DNA of 12,883 nt from Candidatus Vogelbacteria bacterium (GCA_026395035.1 JAPLZN010000020.1:1-12883); one strand, 5' to 3'; counted from the stretch's first letter, positions 5,826-11,163 are shown. The notes: generated from the sequence alone by a model not told the origin. Made by a program: numbers and translations.

Positions 5826-6251
5826 TTATCTCTCTACACCGAAGAGGGCCATCAGTAGACGCTTCCAGAGGGACAATTTTTCGCGGGGAGCTTTTTTCTC
5901 GGCTGACCCACCACCCCCACCTCCACCGCCGATATTATTTTGGATACTGACGATATTATCTCCGCCCCTGGTCGGTTGTTCGTCCTCTTTTTTCTTGGCC
6001 GGTTCAGTCATCGCAGCTTCTCGGCGTAGTTGCTCGATTCGTTCCTGTCGGGCGGCTTCTTGTTCGCGCCCCTGCTCGATTTGCTCGGCCTCATCTTCTT
6101 GACTGTTTGTTTCGGCGACCGGCTCCAGTTCTGATTCTTTCTCATTGTCCGTTTCCGTTGACTCGGGGAACATCTCAATTACTTCAGCGGTCGGTTCCTG
6201 ACCCTCTTCCTCGTTTGGTTGCTCCTGATTTGGGGCTTGTTCCATACTCAT
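5826..6251 (-). CDS. Acidic disordered protein with poly-Gly tract and basic amphipathic tail
   Basis: This 141-residue protein is not recognisable as a family. Residues 1-80 are extremely rich in Glu and Gln (EQPNEEEGQEP, QEDEAEQIEQG) and probably disordered or helical. Residues about 60-80 (REQEAARQERIEQLRREAA) suit a charged helix. Eight consecutive Gly occupy 108-115. The tail (about 120-141, REKLSLWKRLLMALFGVER) is a basic amphipathic helix that could bind membrane or a partner. There is no signal peptide. A -10 box (TACAAT) lies upstream. No Shine-Dalgarno is visible; the ATG two codons further in (6245) is an alternative start. The terminator at 5755-5790 follows. The poly-Gly tract is not in repeat DNA of one codon only, so slippage is possible but not evident. 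Confidence 0.6.
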   Translation of the reverse strand: MSMEQAPNQEQPNEEEGQEPTAEVIEMFPESTETDNEKESELEPVAETNSQEDEAEQIEQGREQEAARQERIEQLRREAAMTEPAKKKEDEQPTRGGDNIVSIQNNIGGGGGGGGSAEKKAPREKLSLWKRLLMALFGVER

Positions 6252-6284
6252 ATTATTTTTTTTGTTTTTCCAGTAATTGCTGTA

Positions 6285-6312
6285 ATTGTATCAGCTCTGG
6301 GGCACAAGTAAA
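6285..6312 (-). promoter_or_regulatory. Candidate promoter of the acidic poly-Gly protein gene
   Basis: On the minus strand, TTTACT (plus 6307-6312) and TACAAT (plus 6285-6290) are spaced by 16 bases, matching 4/6 and 5/6 positions. Transcription would begin near 6278, about 27 bases before the ATG at 6251. Confidence 0.45.
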
Positions 6313-6349
6313 AACCTGTTATCCACCCTCTCGAGCTATTTTAAAAAGA

Positions 6350-6376
6350 AAGCCCTCACGACGAGCGTGGGGGCTT
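6350..6376 (-). terminator. Terminator overlapping the amidase stop codon
   Basis: AAGCCC (6350-6355) and CACG (6357-6360) pair with CGTG (6366-6369) and GGGCTT (6371-6376) around the loop ACGAG. On the minus strand the hairpin is followed by TTCTTTTT. The amidase stop codon (plus 6356-6358) lies inside the stem, so the last codons of the gene double as the terminator arm. Confidence 0.75.
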
Positions 6377-7000
6377 TTTGAGTTTTCCGTCATTTGACGG
6401 TTTCACCTCCAATCGGGCAGATGGGGTTGGGGCCGGCGCGGGTTTCGGTTTAAGCTCGGTCGACAACTCCTTGAAGGTGAGCGGTAACTTGTCGTCATTC
6501 AATCGTGCCACCTCACTGATCAGTTTCTCGAGCGGGAAAGTCCGGCCCGGGCAGTCCTCGTGATGATGAGTGATGGTCACGGGCGACGGATCAATCCGAT
6601 AACGCCGGCAGAGATCGGCTGACAACTGAACCAGTTTTAAGAATTGCTTTTCATTGACCGGGTGATTCCGCCCGTCTTCCAGGGCAATACCGATGTCGGT
6701 CAAATTACGCAAATTGTCCTTACCGGCGTGGGCGCCGATTTCGGATTCCGGTCGAAGGACTTCAATCTGCCCGGTCTGTCCGATCCAGTAATGATAGCCG
6801 CAGTCGGACCAACCGCGCGCGAGATGATCGTCCCGGATTTGATCTGTACTGATCGTCCCTTGCGTATGATGGACGGTAAGGCCGTATACCGTTCGGCCGT
6901 CGGGCGATTTGGGCGAGAAGCTGAAGCGGATCTCGTAGGTCGTGCCGAGATAGCCGATCAGCAGGACGAGGCCGAGCAAAGCGAACGCTTTAGTGAACAT
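6356..7000 (-). CDS. Secreted or anchored N-acetylmuramoyl-L-alanine amidase (Amidase_2/PGRP fold)
   Basis: The enzyme should cut the amide bond between N-acetylmuramic acid and the peptide of peptidoglycan, using zinc. The start at 7000 is set by AAGGAG upstream of the ATG; a longer frame upstream would run through the promoter. Of 214 residues, 4-18 form a signal peptide or membrane anchor (KAFALLGLVLLIGYL). The Amidase_2 domain spans about 38-170. Candidate zinc ligands are His44/45 (TVHHT), one of His145-147 and Cys150 (HHHEDCPG); the GYHYWIG word (68-74) supplies the usual Tyr. The His-to-Cys spacing is shorter than in T7 lysozyme or PGRPs. A Pro/Ala/Lys-rich tail (184-214) may bind the wall. 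It lies on the opposite strand inside a broken S10 operon. Wall remodelling or attack on a host cell are both possible. Confidence 0.85.
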   Translation of the reverse strand: MFTKAFALLGLVLLIGYLGTTYEIRFSFSPKSPDGRTVYGLTVHHTQGTISTDQIRDDHLARGWSDCGYHYWIGQTGQIEVLRPESEIGAHAGKDNLRNLTDIGIALEDGRNHPVNEKQFLKLVQLSADLCRRYRIDPSPVTITHHHEDCPGRTFPLEKLISEVARLNDDKLPLTFKELSTELKPKPAPAPTPSARLEVKPSNDGKLKKPPRSS

Positions 7001-7038
7001 GGTGAGCTCCTTAGACGAAAAGATCGAAATTTGCTCAA

Positions 7039-7067
7039 ACTGTATCGCAATGCCCACCTTCGGTCAA
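7039..7067 (-). promoter_or_regulatory. Promoter of the amidase gene
   Basis: On the minus strand, TTGACC (plus 7062-7067) and TACAGT (plus 7039-7044) are spaced by 17 bases, matching 5/6 and 4/6 positions. Its -35 box is only 6 bases from the -35 box of the opposite rplC promoter, so the two are back to back and could influence each other. Confidence 0.58.
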
Positions 7068-7073
7068 TCACCG

Positions 7074-7103
7074 TTGACTTTGGGGGAATATCTGTGATAG
7101 GAT
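7074..7103 (+). promoter_or_regulatory. Promoter of the rplC-rplD-rplW-rplB unit
   Basis: TTGACT (7074-7079) and TAGGAT (7098-7103) are spaced by 18 bases, matching 5/6 and 4/6 positions. Transcription would begin near 7110. The resulting leader is about 195 bases long, unusually long for this window. Confidence 0.5.
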
Positions 7104-7109
7104 ACGACC

Positions 7110-7304
7110 AAGCTCGTCGGAGCTCTTATTTATTAAAAATTGATTTTTTGAGTCGAAAGGGCTCAAAAATAGGGGTGGAGATTTGGATGCAGTTCGAGAC
7201 TGTGAGCGAAGTTCGTGACCAAGCTGTACAAAAGGTGGTACTGCGCGGGAGCGGACGAGTGAGCAGGCGATGAAATGCGCCAAATATGCGCCCCGTAACA
7301 TACC
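7110..7304 (+). promoter_or_regulatory. Long structured leader of rplC with T-box-like motif
   Basis: A hairpin forms from AGCTC-GTCG-GAGCT (about 7112-7125), and another from TTTTTGAG / CTCAAAAA (about 7145-7177). At 7232-7245, AAGGTGGTACTGCG matches the T-box core (AGGGTGGNACCGCG) with two changes. The seven bases TGGTACT (7236-7242) could bulge between GG and GCGC pairing with GCGCCC (7288-7293), the antiterminator geometry of T-boxes. I cannot identify a Stem I with a specifier codon, and the hairpin loop would be long, so this is a suggestion only. The leader ends at the rplC ATG with no Shine-Dalgarno. Confidence 0.3.
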
Positions 7305-7928
7305 ATGAAATATATCCTGGGGGTAAAGGAGGGCATGACCCAAGTCTGGAACGACAAAGGTCAAGCCATCGCCGGGACGATCATTTCCGCTGGTCCGCTG
7401 GTTATTACCCAGCTCAAGAGCTCCGAGAAGGACTCCTACGAAGCCGTACAGGTTGGCTCCGGGACACGTCGGGAAAAGAACGTCTCTAAGGCCGTCAAAG
7501 GCCACACCAAGAACGCTGGTTTGCCGGAGGGTAAGGCGTTTCAGTTTATCAGAGAATTCCGCCTGCCGGGTGGAGATTTGGCAGTTGGCGACAAGTTAGA
7601 TGTCACCGCTTTTACCGAAGGCGACAAAGTGTGGGTAACGGGGGTTTCCAAAGCCAAGGGTTTCCAGGGGGTGGTCAAACGCCACGGTTTCCACGGCGGA
7701 CGCCGCAGTCACGGCCAGAAGCATTCCGAACGCGAGCCAGGCTCTATCGGAGCGACCGCGCCTCAGCGGGTATTCAAACTGACCCGGATGGGTGGCCGGA
7801 TGGGTGGCGACCGGGTAACGGTTAAGAACCTGAAGATTGTCAAGATTGATGCGGAAAATAATAAACTTTTCATTAGTGGCGCGATCCCGGGTCGCCGCGG
7901 CACCTTACTTGAAATTATTGGTAAATAA
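7305..7928 (+). CDS. rplC: 50S ribosomal protein L3
   Basis: L3 binds 23S rRNA early in large-subunit assembly, and its extended loop reaches toward the peptidyl transferase centre. The 207-residue product is of normal length. It begins MKYILGVKEGMTQVW and has the typical KGFQGVVKRHGFHGGRRSHGQKHSEREPGSIG loop region at about 119-150 in shortened reading (KGFQGVVKRHGF, then GSIGATAPQRVFK). The motif RMGGRMGGDRVTVKNL follows, and it ends GRRGTLLEIIG. It starts a four-gene run in the usual S10 order but is separated from rpsJ by about 2.3 kb. No Shine-Dalgarno precedes the ATG. The gene has its own promoter and a long leader, so it appears to be regulated apart from tuf-rpsJ. Confidence 0.97.
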   Translation: MKYILGVKEGMTQVWNDKGQAIAGTIISAGPLVITQLKSSEKDSYEAVQVGSGTRREKNVSKAVKGHTKNAGLPEGKAFQFIREFRLPGGDLAVGDKLDVTAFTEGDKVWVTGVSKAKGFQGVVKRHGFHGGRRSHGQKHSEREPGSIGATAPQRVFKLTRMGGRMGGDRVTVKNLKIVKIDAENNKLFISGAIPGRRGTLLEIIGK

Positions 7929-7938
7929 TTTCAACAAT

Positions 7939-7966
7939 GACAAATGTCAAATGACAAATGTCAAAT
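7939..7966. repeat. Tandem repeat of 14 bases between rplC and rplD
   Basis: GACAAATGTCAAAT occurs twice without interruption (7939-7952 and 7953-7966), and parts of a further unit flank it. Each unit contains the near-palindrome GACAAATGTC. It adds an ATG at 7958 that is in frame with rplD. Confidence 0.9.
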
Positions 7967-7978
7967 GAAAATACTACA

Positions 7979-8635
7979 ATGCAGACTAAAATTTATAATC
8001 AAAAGGGTAAGGAGGCCGGCGCAATGGAATTGCCGGTAAAGATGTTTGGCGTTAAATGGAACGCCAATTTGGTGCACCAGGTGGTCACTTCGATGATGAG
8101 TAATGCCCGACCGACTGTGGCCGATACCAAGGGTCGCGGGGAGGTACGAGGAGGCGGTAAGAAGCCGTGGCAACAGAAAGGTACCGGCCGGGCGCGGCAC
8201 GGTTCTTCGCGTTCGCCAATCTGGAGCGGTGGCGGTGTAACTCATGGACCTCTGGCTGAGCGCAATTTCAAGAAGAAGATCAATAAAAAAATGAAGACCA
8301 AGGCGCTGGCGACGATCCTCTCGGCTAAGCTTCGCGACGGCGAGGTTGTCTTACTCGAAGGCCTTTCTTTGGCCGCGCCGAAGGTAAAATTGGCGGCGGA
8401 AACGCTGGCCAACTTGGCTAAGGTTTTCGCTAAGATCAACTACAAAATCGGCAAGCGCGCGATTATTGCCACGGCGGGACCGGACGAGAATCTGAAAAAG
8501 AGTTTCCGCAATATCAAGTCGACACTGGTCGAGGAGGTGCGGAATTTGAACCCGCTCTTGCTCCTAAATTACAAGTATGTGGTTCTGGTCAAACCCGAAG
8601 AATCGCTGGCCGTCCTTGAAGGACGCCGAAAGTAA
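7979..8635 (+). CDS. rplD: 50S ribosomal protein L4
   Basis: L4 lines the peptide exit tunnel and in enterobacteria represses its own operon by binding the S10 leader. The product from the ATG at 7979 has 218 residues. An in-frame ATG at 7958 would add seven residues but lies within the 14-base tandem repeat, so 7979 is preferred. The conserved tunnel loop is present: GGGKKPWQQKGTGRARHGSSRSPIW in outline (KPWQQKGTGRARHG at about 63-76, then GGGVTHGP). The C-terminal part has the usual alternating alpha/beta core with NLNPLLLLNYKYVVLV. It follows rplC by 50 bases and precedes rplW by 93 bases. No Shine-Dalgarno is seen. Confidence 0.95.
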   Translation: MQTKIYNQKGKEAGAMELPVKMFGVKWNANLVHQVVTSMMSNARPTVADTKGRGEVRGGGKKPWQQKGTGRARHGSSRSPIWSGGGVTHGPLAERNFKKKINKKMKTKALATILSAKLRDGEVVLLEGLSLAAPKVKLAAETLANLAKVFAKINYKIGKRAIIATAGPDENLKKSFRNIKSTLVEEVRNLNPLLLLNYKYVVLVKPEESLAVLEGRRK

Positions 8636-8722
8636 TTAAAAATTAGAAATTAAAAATTAAAAATGAAATTTGAATTGGTCTGCATCGACATTTCTAATTT
8701 ATAATTATTAATTTCTAATTAA
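8636..8722. repeat. AT-rich imperfect inverted repeat between rplD and rplW
   Basis: The left arm is made of ATTAAAAATTAGAAATTAA-type words and the right arm of ATTTCTAATTTATAATTA-type words. The centre (8668-8694) contains TTGAATT and CATTTC. The same two words flank the centre of the tuf-rpsJ spacer repeat when that is read on the other strand, so this is the same family inserted in reverse orientation. Confidence 0.75.
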
Positions 8723-8728
8723 ACTACC

Positions 8729-9031
8729 ATGTCCAAAATCAGTAATACAATAAAGGGGGATCGAGTTGTGTTGTCCCGCCCGCGCGTGACCGAAAAGGCG
8801 ACTTTCCTCTCCGGAGCGAAGAGTCCCGTCTATACTTTTGAAGTATCGCCCGAAGCGACCAAGCCGGAAATAATCAAAGCGGTTCTGGCTAAATATAAGG
8901 TTAAGGCGGTCAAAGTGAATATCGTTACTCTGCCGGCCAAAGCGGTGATTATGCGCGGTCGAAAGGGCCATCAGCCAGCCATCAAAAAGGCGTTAGTCTT
9001 TTTGAAAGCCGGGGAGAAAATCGAGAGTTAA
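8729..9031 (+). CDS. rplW: 50S ribosomal protein L23
   Basis: L23 sits at the exit of the peptide tunnel and is the docking site for trigger factor and the signal recognition particle. The 100-residue product has the family's first motif RPRVTEKAT (about 17-25), the YTFEVSPEATKPEIIKA strand-helix, the KVKAVKVNIVTLPAK strand, and a basic RGRKGHQPAIKKALV end. The loop that inserts into the tunnel has the expected basic Gly-rich character. It follows rplD and precedes rplB as usual, but both spacers are filled by palindromic repeats and no Shine-Dalgarno is visible. The start is the only ATG near the conserved N-terminus. Confidence 0.95.
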   Translation: MSKISNTIKGDRVVLSRPRVTEKATFLSGAKSPVYTFEVSPEATKPEIIKAVLAKYKVKAVKVNIVTLPAKAVIMRGRKGHQPAIKKALVFLKAGEKIES

Positions 9032-9033
9032 AC

Positions 9034-9150
9034 ATACGAATATACGAATAATGCGAATGAAACGAATGGCTACGAATGAATTCGAACAAACGCATTAATT
9101 CGCATCAATTCGTAGCCATTCGTAGATTAGTATAATTCGTATATTCGTAT
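9034..9150. repeat. CGAAT-type inverted repeat between rplW and rplB
   Basis: ATACGAATATACGAAT (9034-9049) pairs perfectly with 9135-9150. ACGAATGGCTACGAAT (9062-9077) pairs perfectly with 9108-9123. The whole 117-base spacer is therefore a long imperfect palindrome built from repeats of the word ACGAAT. It lies 9 bases before the rplB ATG and differs completely in sequence from the AT-rich repeats in the other spacers. Confidence 0.92.
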
Positions 9151-9159
9151 ATTAATTTC

Positions 9160-9996
9160 ATGAAAACTTATAAACCAACAACTGATTCTCGTCGTCACAT
9201 GGTCACGATCAACTATCGTGAGGTTTTGACGGCGGGCAAACCGCACAAGGCGCTCGTGGGGGGCGGCCAGCGCGCCGTGGGACGCAACAATGCCGGCCGG
9301 ATTACCACGCGCCACAAAGGCAACGGGCATAAGCGAGTTTTTCGTCAGGTAGATTTTGTGTATAGCAAAAAGAACATTCCGGCCAAGGTGGAAACGATTG
9401 AGTACGATCCGAACCGATCGGCTTTTATCGCTCTTGTTTGTTACAGCGACGGCGAGCGCCGTTACCATGTCGTGCCGAAAGGAATGAAGGTCGGGGACAA
9501 ATTCCTGACTTCGGCCGAAGCCGATATCAAGACCGGCAACCGTTTGCCACTCAAAAATATCCCAGTTGGTACTTTTGTTTATAACTTGGAAATCAAACCG
9601 GGCTCCGGCGCCAAAATGATCCGCTCGGCGGGAAACTTTGGTGAAGTGATGGCCTCCGATGCTGGTTACACAATGATTAAAATGCCGTCGTCTGAAGTTC
9701 GTCGCTTTGACGAGAACGCCTGGGCCTCGGTGGGCGAACTGTCTAATGAAGATCATCATTTGGAAAATTACGGCAAGGCCGGTAAGTCGCGCTGGAAAGG
9801 CATTCGCCCGACCGTTCGCGGTACCGCCATGAACCCGGTGGATCACCCATACGGCGGTGGTGAAGGCGTGCAGGGTCGCGGAACACGGCGGGCCAAGTCC
9901 AAGTGGGGCAAGCCAACCGGCGGTGAGAAAACTCGCACCCCGAAGAAGTACTCGAACCACCTCATTGTTTCCCGCCGCAAAAAAGGCAAGAGGTAA
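9160..9996 (+). CDS. rplB: 50S ribosomal protein L2
   Basis: L2 is one of the most conserved large-subunit proteins and supports subunit association and peptidyl transferase centre folding. The 278-residue product is full length. It begins MKTYKPTTDSRRHMV and has the GRNNAGRITTRHKGNGHKR segment in outline (GRNNAGRITTRHKG at about 44-57) and YDPNRSAFIALV. The C-terminal TAMNPVDHPYGGGEG is followed by WGKPTGGEKTR. His229, discussed in the E. coli protein as important, is present. Residue 231 is Tyr where most bacteria have His (HPHGGGEG), a change I associate with Patescibacteria. No Shine-Dalgarno precedes it. In other bacteria rpsS follows; here a perfect terminator ends the run. Confidence 0.97.
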   Translation: MKTYKPTTDSRRHMVTINYREVLTAGKPHKALVGGGQRAVGRNNAGRITTRHKGNGHKRVFRQVDFVYSKKNIPAKVETIEYDPNRSAFIALVCYSDGERRYHVVPKGMKVGDKFLTSAEADIKTGNRLPLKNIPVGTFVYNLEIKPGSGAKMIRSAGNFGEVMASDAGYTMIKMPSSEVRRFDENAWASVGELSNEDHHLENYGKAGKSRWKGIRPTVRGTAMNPVDHPYGGGEGVQGRGTRRAKSKWGKPTGGEKTRTPKKYSNHLIVSRRKKGKR

Positions 9997-10051
9997 AAGT
10001 TTCCAGCTGTCAGCTTTTAGCTTTCAGGGAATACAAACACAGATTCCGATT

Positions 10052-10085
10052 CACACAAAAACCCGCTTCGGCGGGTTTTTGTGTG
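10052..10085 (+). terminator. Perfect terminator ending the rplC-rplB run
   Basis: CACACAAAAACCCGC (10052-10066) and GCGGGTTTTTGTGTG (10071-10085) form a 15-bp perfect stem capped by TTCG. The T5 lies inside the descending arm. Between the rplB stop and this hairpin, 10008-10028 has an AGCTGTCAGCTTTTAGCTTTCAG-like patch resembling half of a further palindromic repeat. Confidence 0.93.
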
Positions 10086-10128
10086 GTGGCGAATAGTAGT
10101 TAATAGAAAATGTATTAAGTAGCAGGGA

Positions 10129-10152
10129 AAAAGCCCCCAGGTGGGGGCTTTT
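10129..10152. terminator. Terminator between convergent units
   Basis: AAAAGCCCCC (10129-10138) and GGGGGCTTTT (10143-10152) form a perfect 10-bp stem with loop AGGT. Its A- and T-tracts make it usable from both sides. It lies 29 bases after the stop of the minus-strand lipoprotein gene. Confidence 0.88.
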
Positions 10153-10181
10153 GAATGTACGAAACGGAGGGGGAGCAGAAA

Positions 10182-10721
10182 TTATTTTGTCATGTCCCTG
10201 AAGTAAATAATTTTACCCTCTCTGCTTTTGATAACGATCTGGGAGTGGAACGTGACCACTTCTTGGTCGATGGTCGAAACGGTTAGGGCACGGTAGCGCG
10301 CCCCCGAAGTGCTGTTCTCGGCCTCGATCAGATTGATGAACTTCGTCACGGGTTGGCCATTATCTCCCCACCCAAATGTTGACGGTTCGTCTCTGGTTTC
10401 AGACCGAATTTCAGGTAACCGGGCCTGAAAAGCGGCGAACTCTTGCACCCCGGCATCCTTGATGAACAGGGTGACGGTGGTCAGTTTTCCGCGGTCGATG
10501 CCCGCATAGCGAACGCCACGAGTGAGGTTCGAAGCCGGTTCGTGCTCGACTTCGAAACTCGCCGAGGGGACGAGCCCCAGATTGGGAATGGGAAGAAACT
10601 CAGCTCCCTTGAGTTGGTCTGTCCAGCTCAAGTTTTGCAGTTGTCTCTCCGCCCCCGCCGTTCTCGCGCAAGAGGTGGACAAAGTGGCCACCACCAGGAT
10701 TAGAACGAAACATGACTTCAT
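10182..10721 (-). CDS. Putative lipoprotein, function unknown
   Basis: The start at 10721 was chosen because AAGGAG lies 8 bases before it; an ATG eight codons upstream lies before that site. The 179-residue product begins MKSCFVLILVVATLSTSCA, a signal peptide with a possible lipobox ending at Cys18 (STSC is a loose match, so ordinary secretion is also possible). The rest has no recognised motif. It alternates beta-like strands (GKLTTVTLFIKDAG, YRALTVSTIDQEVVTFHSQIVI) and ends KIIYFRDMTK, as in a small beta-rich extracytoplasmic domain. It has its own promoter and terminator and faces the ribosomal operon tail to tail. I cannot assign a function. Confidence 0.72.
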   Translation of the reverse strand: MKSCFVLILVVATLSTSCARTAGAERQLQNLSWTDQLKGAEFLPIPNLGLVPSASFEVEHEPASNLTRGVRYAGIDRGKLTTVTLFIKDAGVQEFAAFQARLPEIRSETRDEPSTFGWGDNGQPVTKFINLIEAENSTSGARYRALTVSTIDQEVVTFHSQIVIKSREGKIIYFRDMTK

Positions 10722-10776
10722 CAGATTTACTCCTTCGATTTTCAAACTTAAATCGGCTGTTTTTACACCTATCGTA

Positions 10777-10805
10777 ATTATACCATAACCATAACAAAAA
10801 GTCCA
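10777..10805 (-). promoter_or_regulatory. Promoter of the minus-strand lipoprotein gene
   Basis: On the minus strand, TGGACT (plus 10800-10805) and a perfect TATAAT (plus 10777-10782) are spaced by 17 bases. Transcription would begin near 10770, about 50 bases before the ATG at 10721. Confidence 0.65.
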
Positions 10806-11163
10806 GTATCTCCGAATAACGCTCCTATTAAGCCGTTTTTAAGTCGACCGGCCATAAAACAGGTTTTGCGTCTTATCCCGCGCGGGAAGCGACCGAGCGT
10901 GAGCGAGGAAGTACTAAAGACGAGTATGGCGTATGTGCCGTCGCGGTCTAGGCGCAAAACACCATGGCTGTTTTTTAGGAATAGGAGCGGTCCGCCGACC
11001 GCGACAGAATCACACCGCCCGTTTTCCATCCCTGCGACAAGCCGTCGGGGTGAGAAGCGAGCTAGCGCAGCTTCGCAAGACCTTTTGAGCTGTTTTGAAG
11101 TGAAACGAACAAAAAAGCCAAAAGGTGGACAGTCCCTGTAAGGGATTCAAACTGTGCTCACCT
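10806..11163. other. Gene-free region with long-range complementary segments (possible structured RNA)
   Basis: No convincing protein gene is present. Several perfect complementary pairs are visible. CGCTCCTATT (10820-10829) pairs with 10980-10989. GTTTTGCG (10863-10870) pairs with 10953-10960, nested inside the first. TCCCGCGCGGGA (10876-10887) is self-complementary. GTCGCGGTC (10940-10948) pairs with GACCGCGAC (10997-11005), crossing the first pair. GACCGC also pairs locally with GCGGTC (10987-10992), an alternative fold. A composite hairpin lies at 11123-11163 (AGGTG/CACCT, ACAGT/ACTGT, CCCT/AGGG). The 170-base rod (10820-10989) is about the size of 6S RNA, but I recognise no known RNA family. 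A decayed repeat is the main alternative. Confidence 0.4.

Noticed and set aside
6644..7273. Open frame of 209 codons on the plus strand
   Set aside because: It is antisense to the amidase, whose zinc-ligand motifs and Shine-Dalgarno on the minus strand are clear.
7068..7505. Open frame of 145 codons on the minus strand
   Set aside because: It is antisense to the rplC start and its leader, crosses the divergent promoters, and has no recognisable protein features.
7939..7966. CRISPR array
   Set aside because: There are only two adjacent 14-base units with no spacers between them and no cas genes.
9127..9960. Long open frame of 277 codons on the minus strand
   Set aside because: It lies antisense to rplB almost entirely and starts within the spacer repeat; the plus strand encodes an unmistakable L2.
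10778..11029. Open frame of 83 codons on the minus strand
   Set aside because: It covers the complementary-segment region and runs across the lipoprotein promoter; the composition looks like structured RNA or repeat, not protein.
11123..11163. Possible tRNA or tmRNA T-arm because of GGATTCAAACTG
   Set aside because: The bases flanking TTCAAAC do not pair as a 5-bp T-stem, and no acceptor, D or anticodon arms are present; it folds better as one composite hairpin.
10806..11163. RNase P RNA
   Set aside because: ACAGAA and GAGGAAG words occur, but the surrounding conserved P4 sequences (for example GAGGAAAGTCC) are absent.
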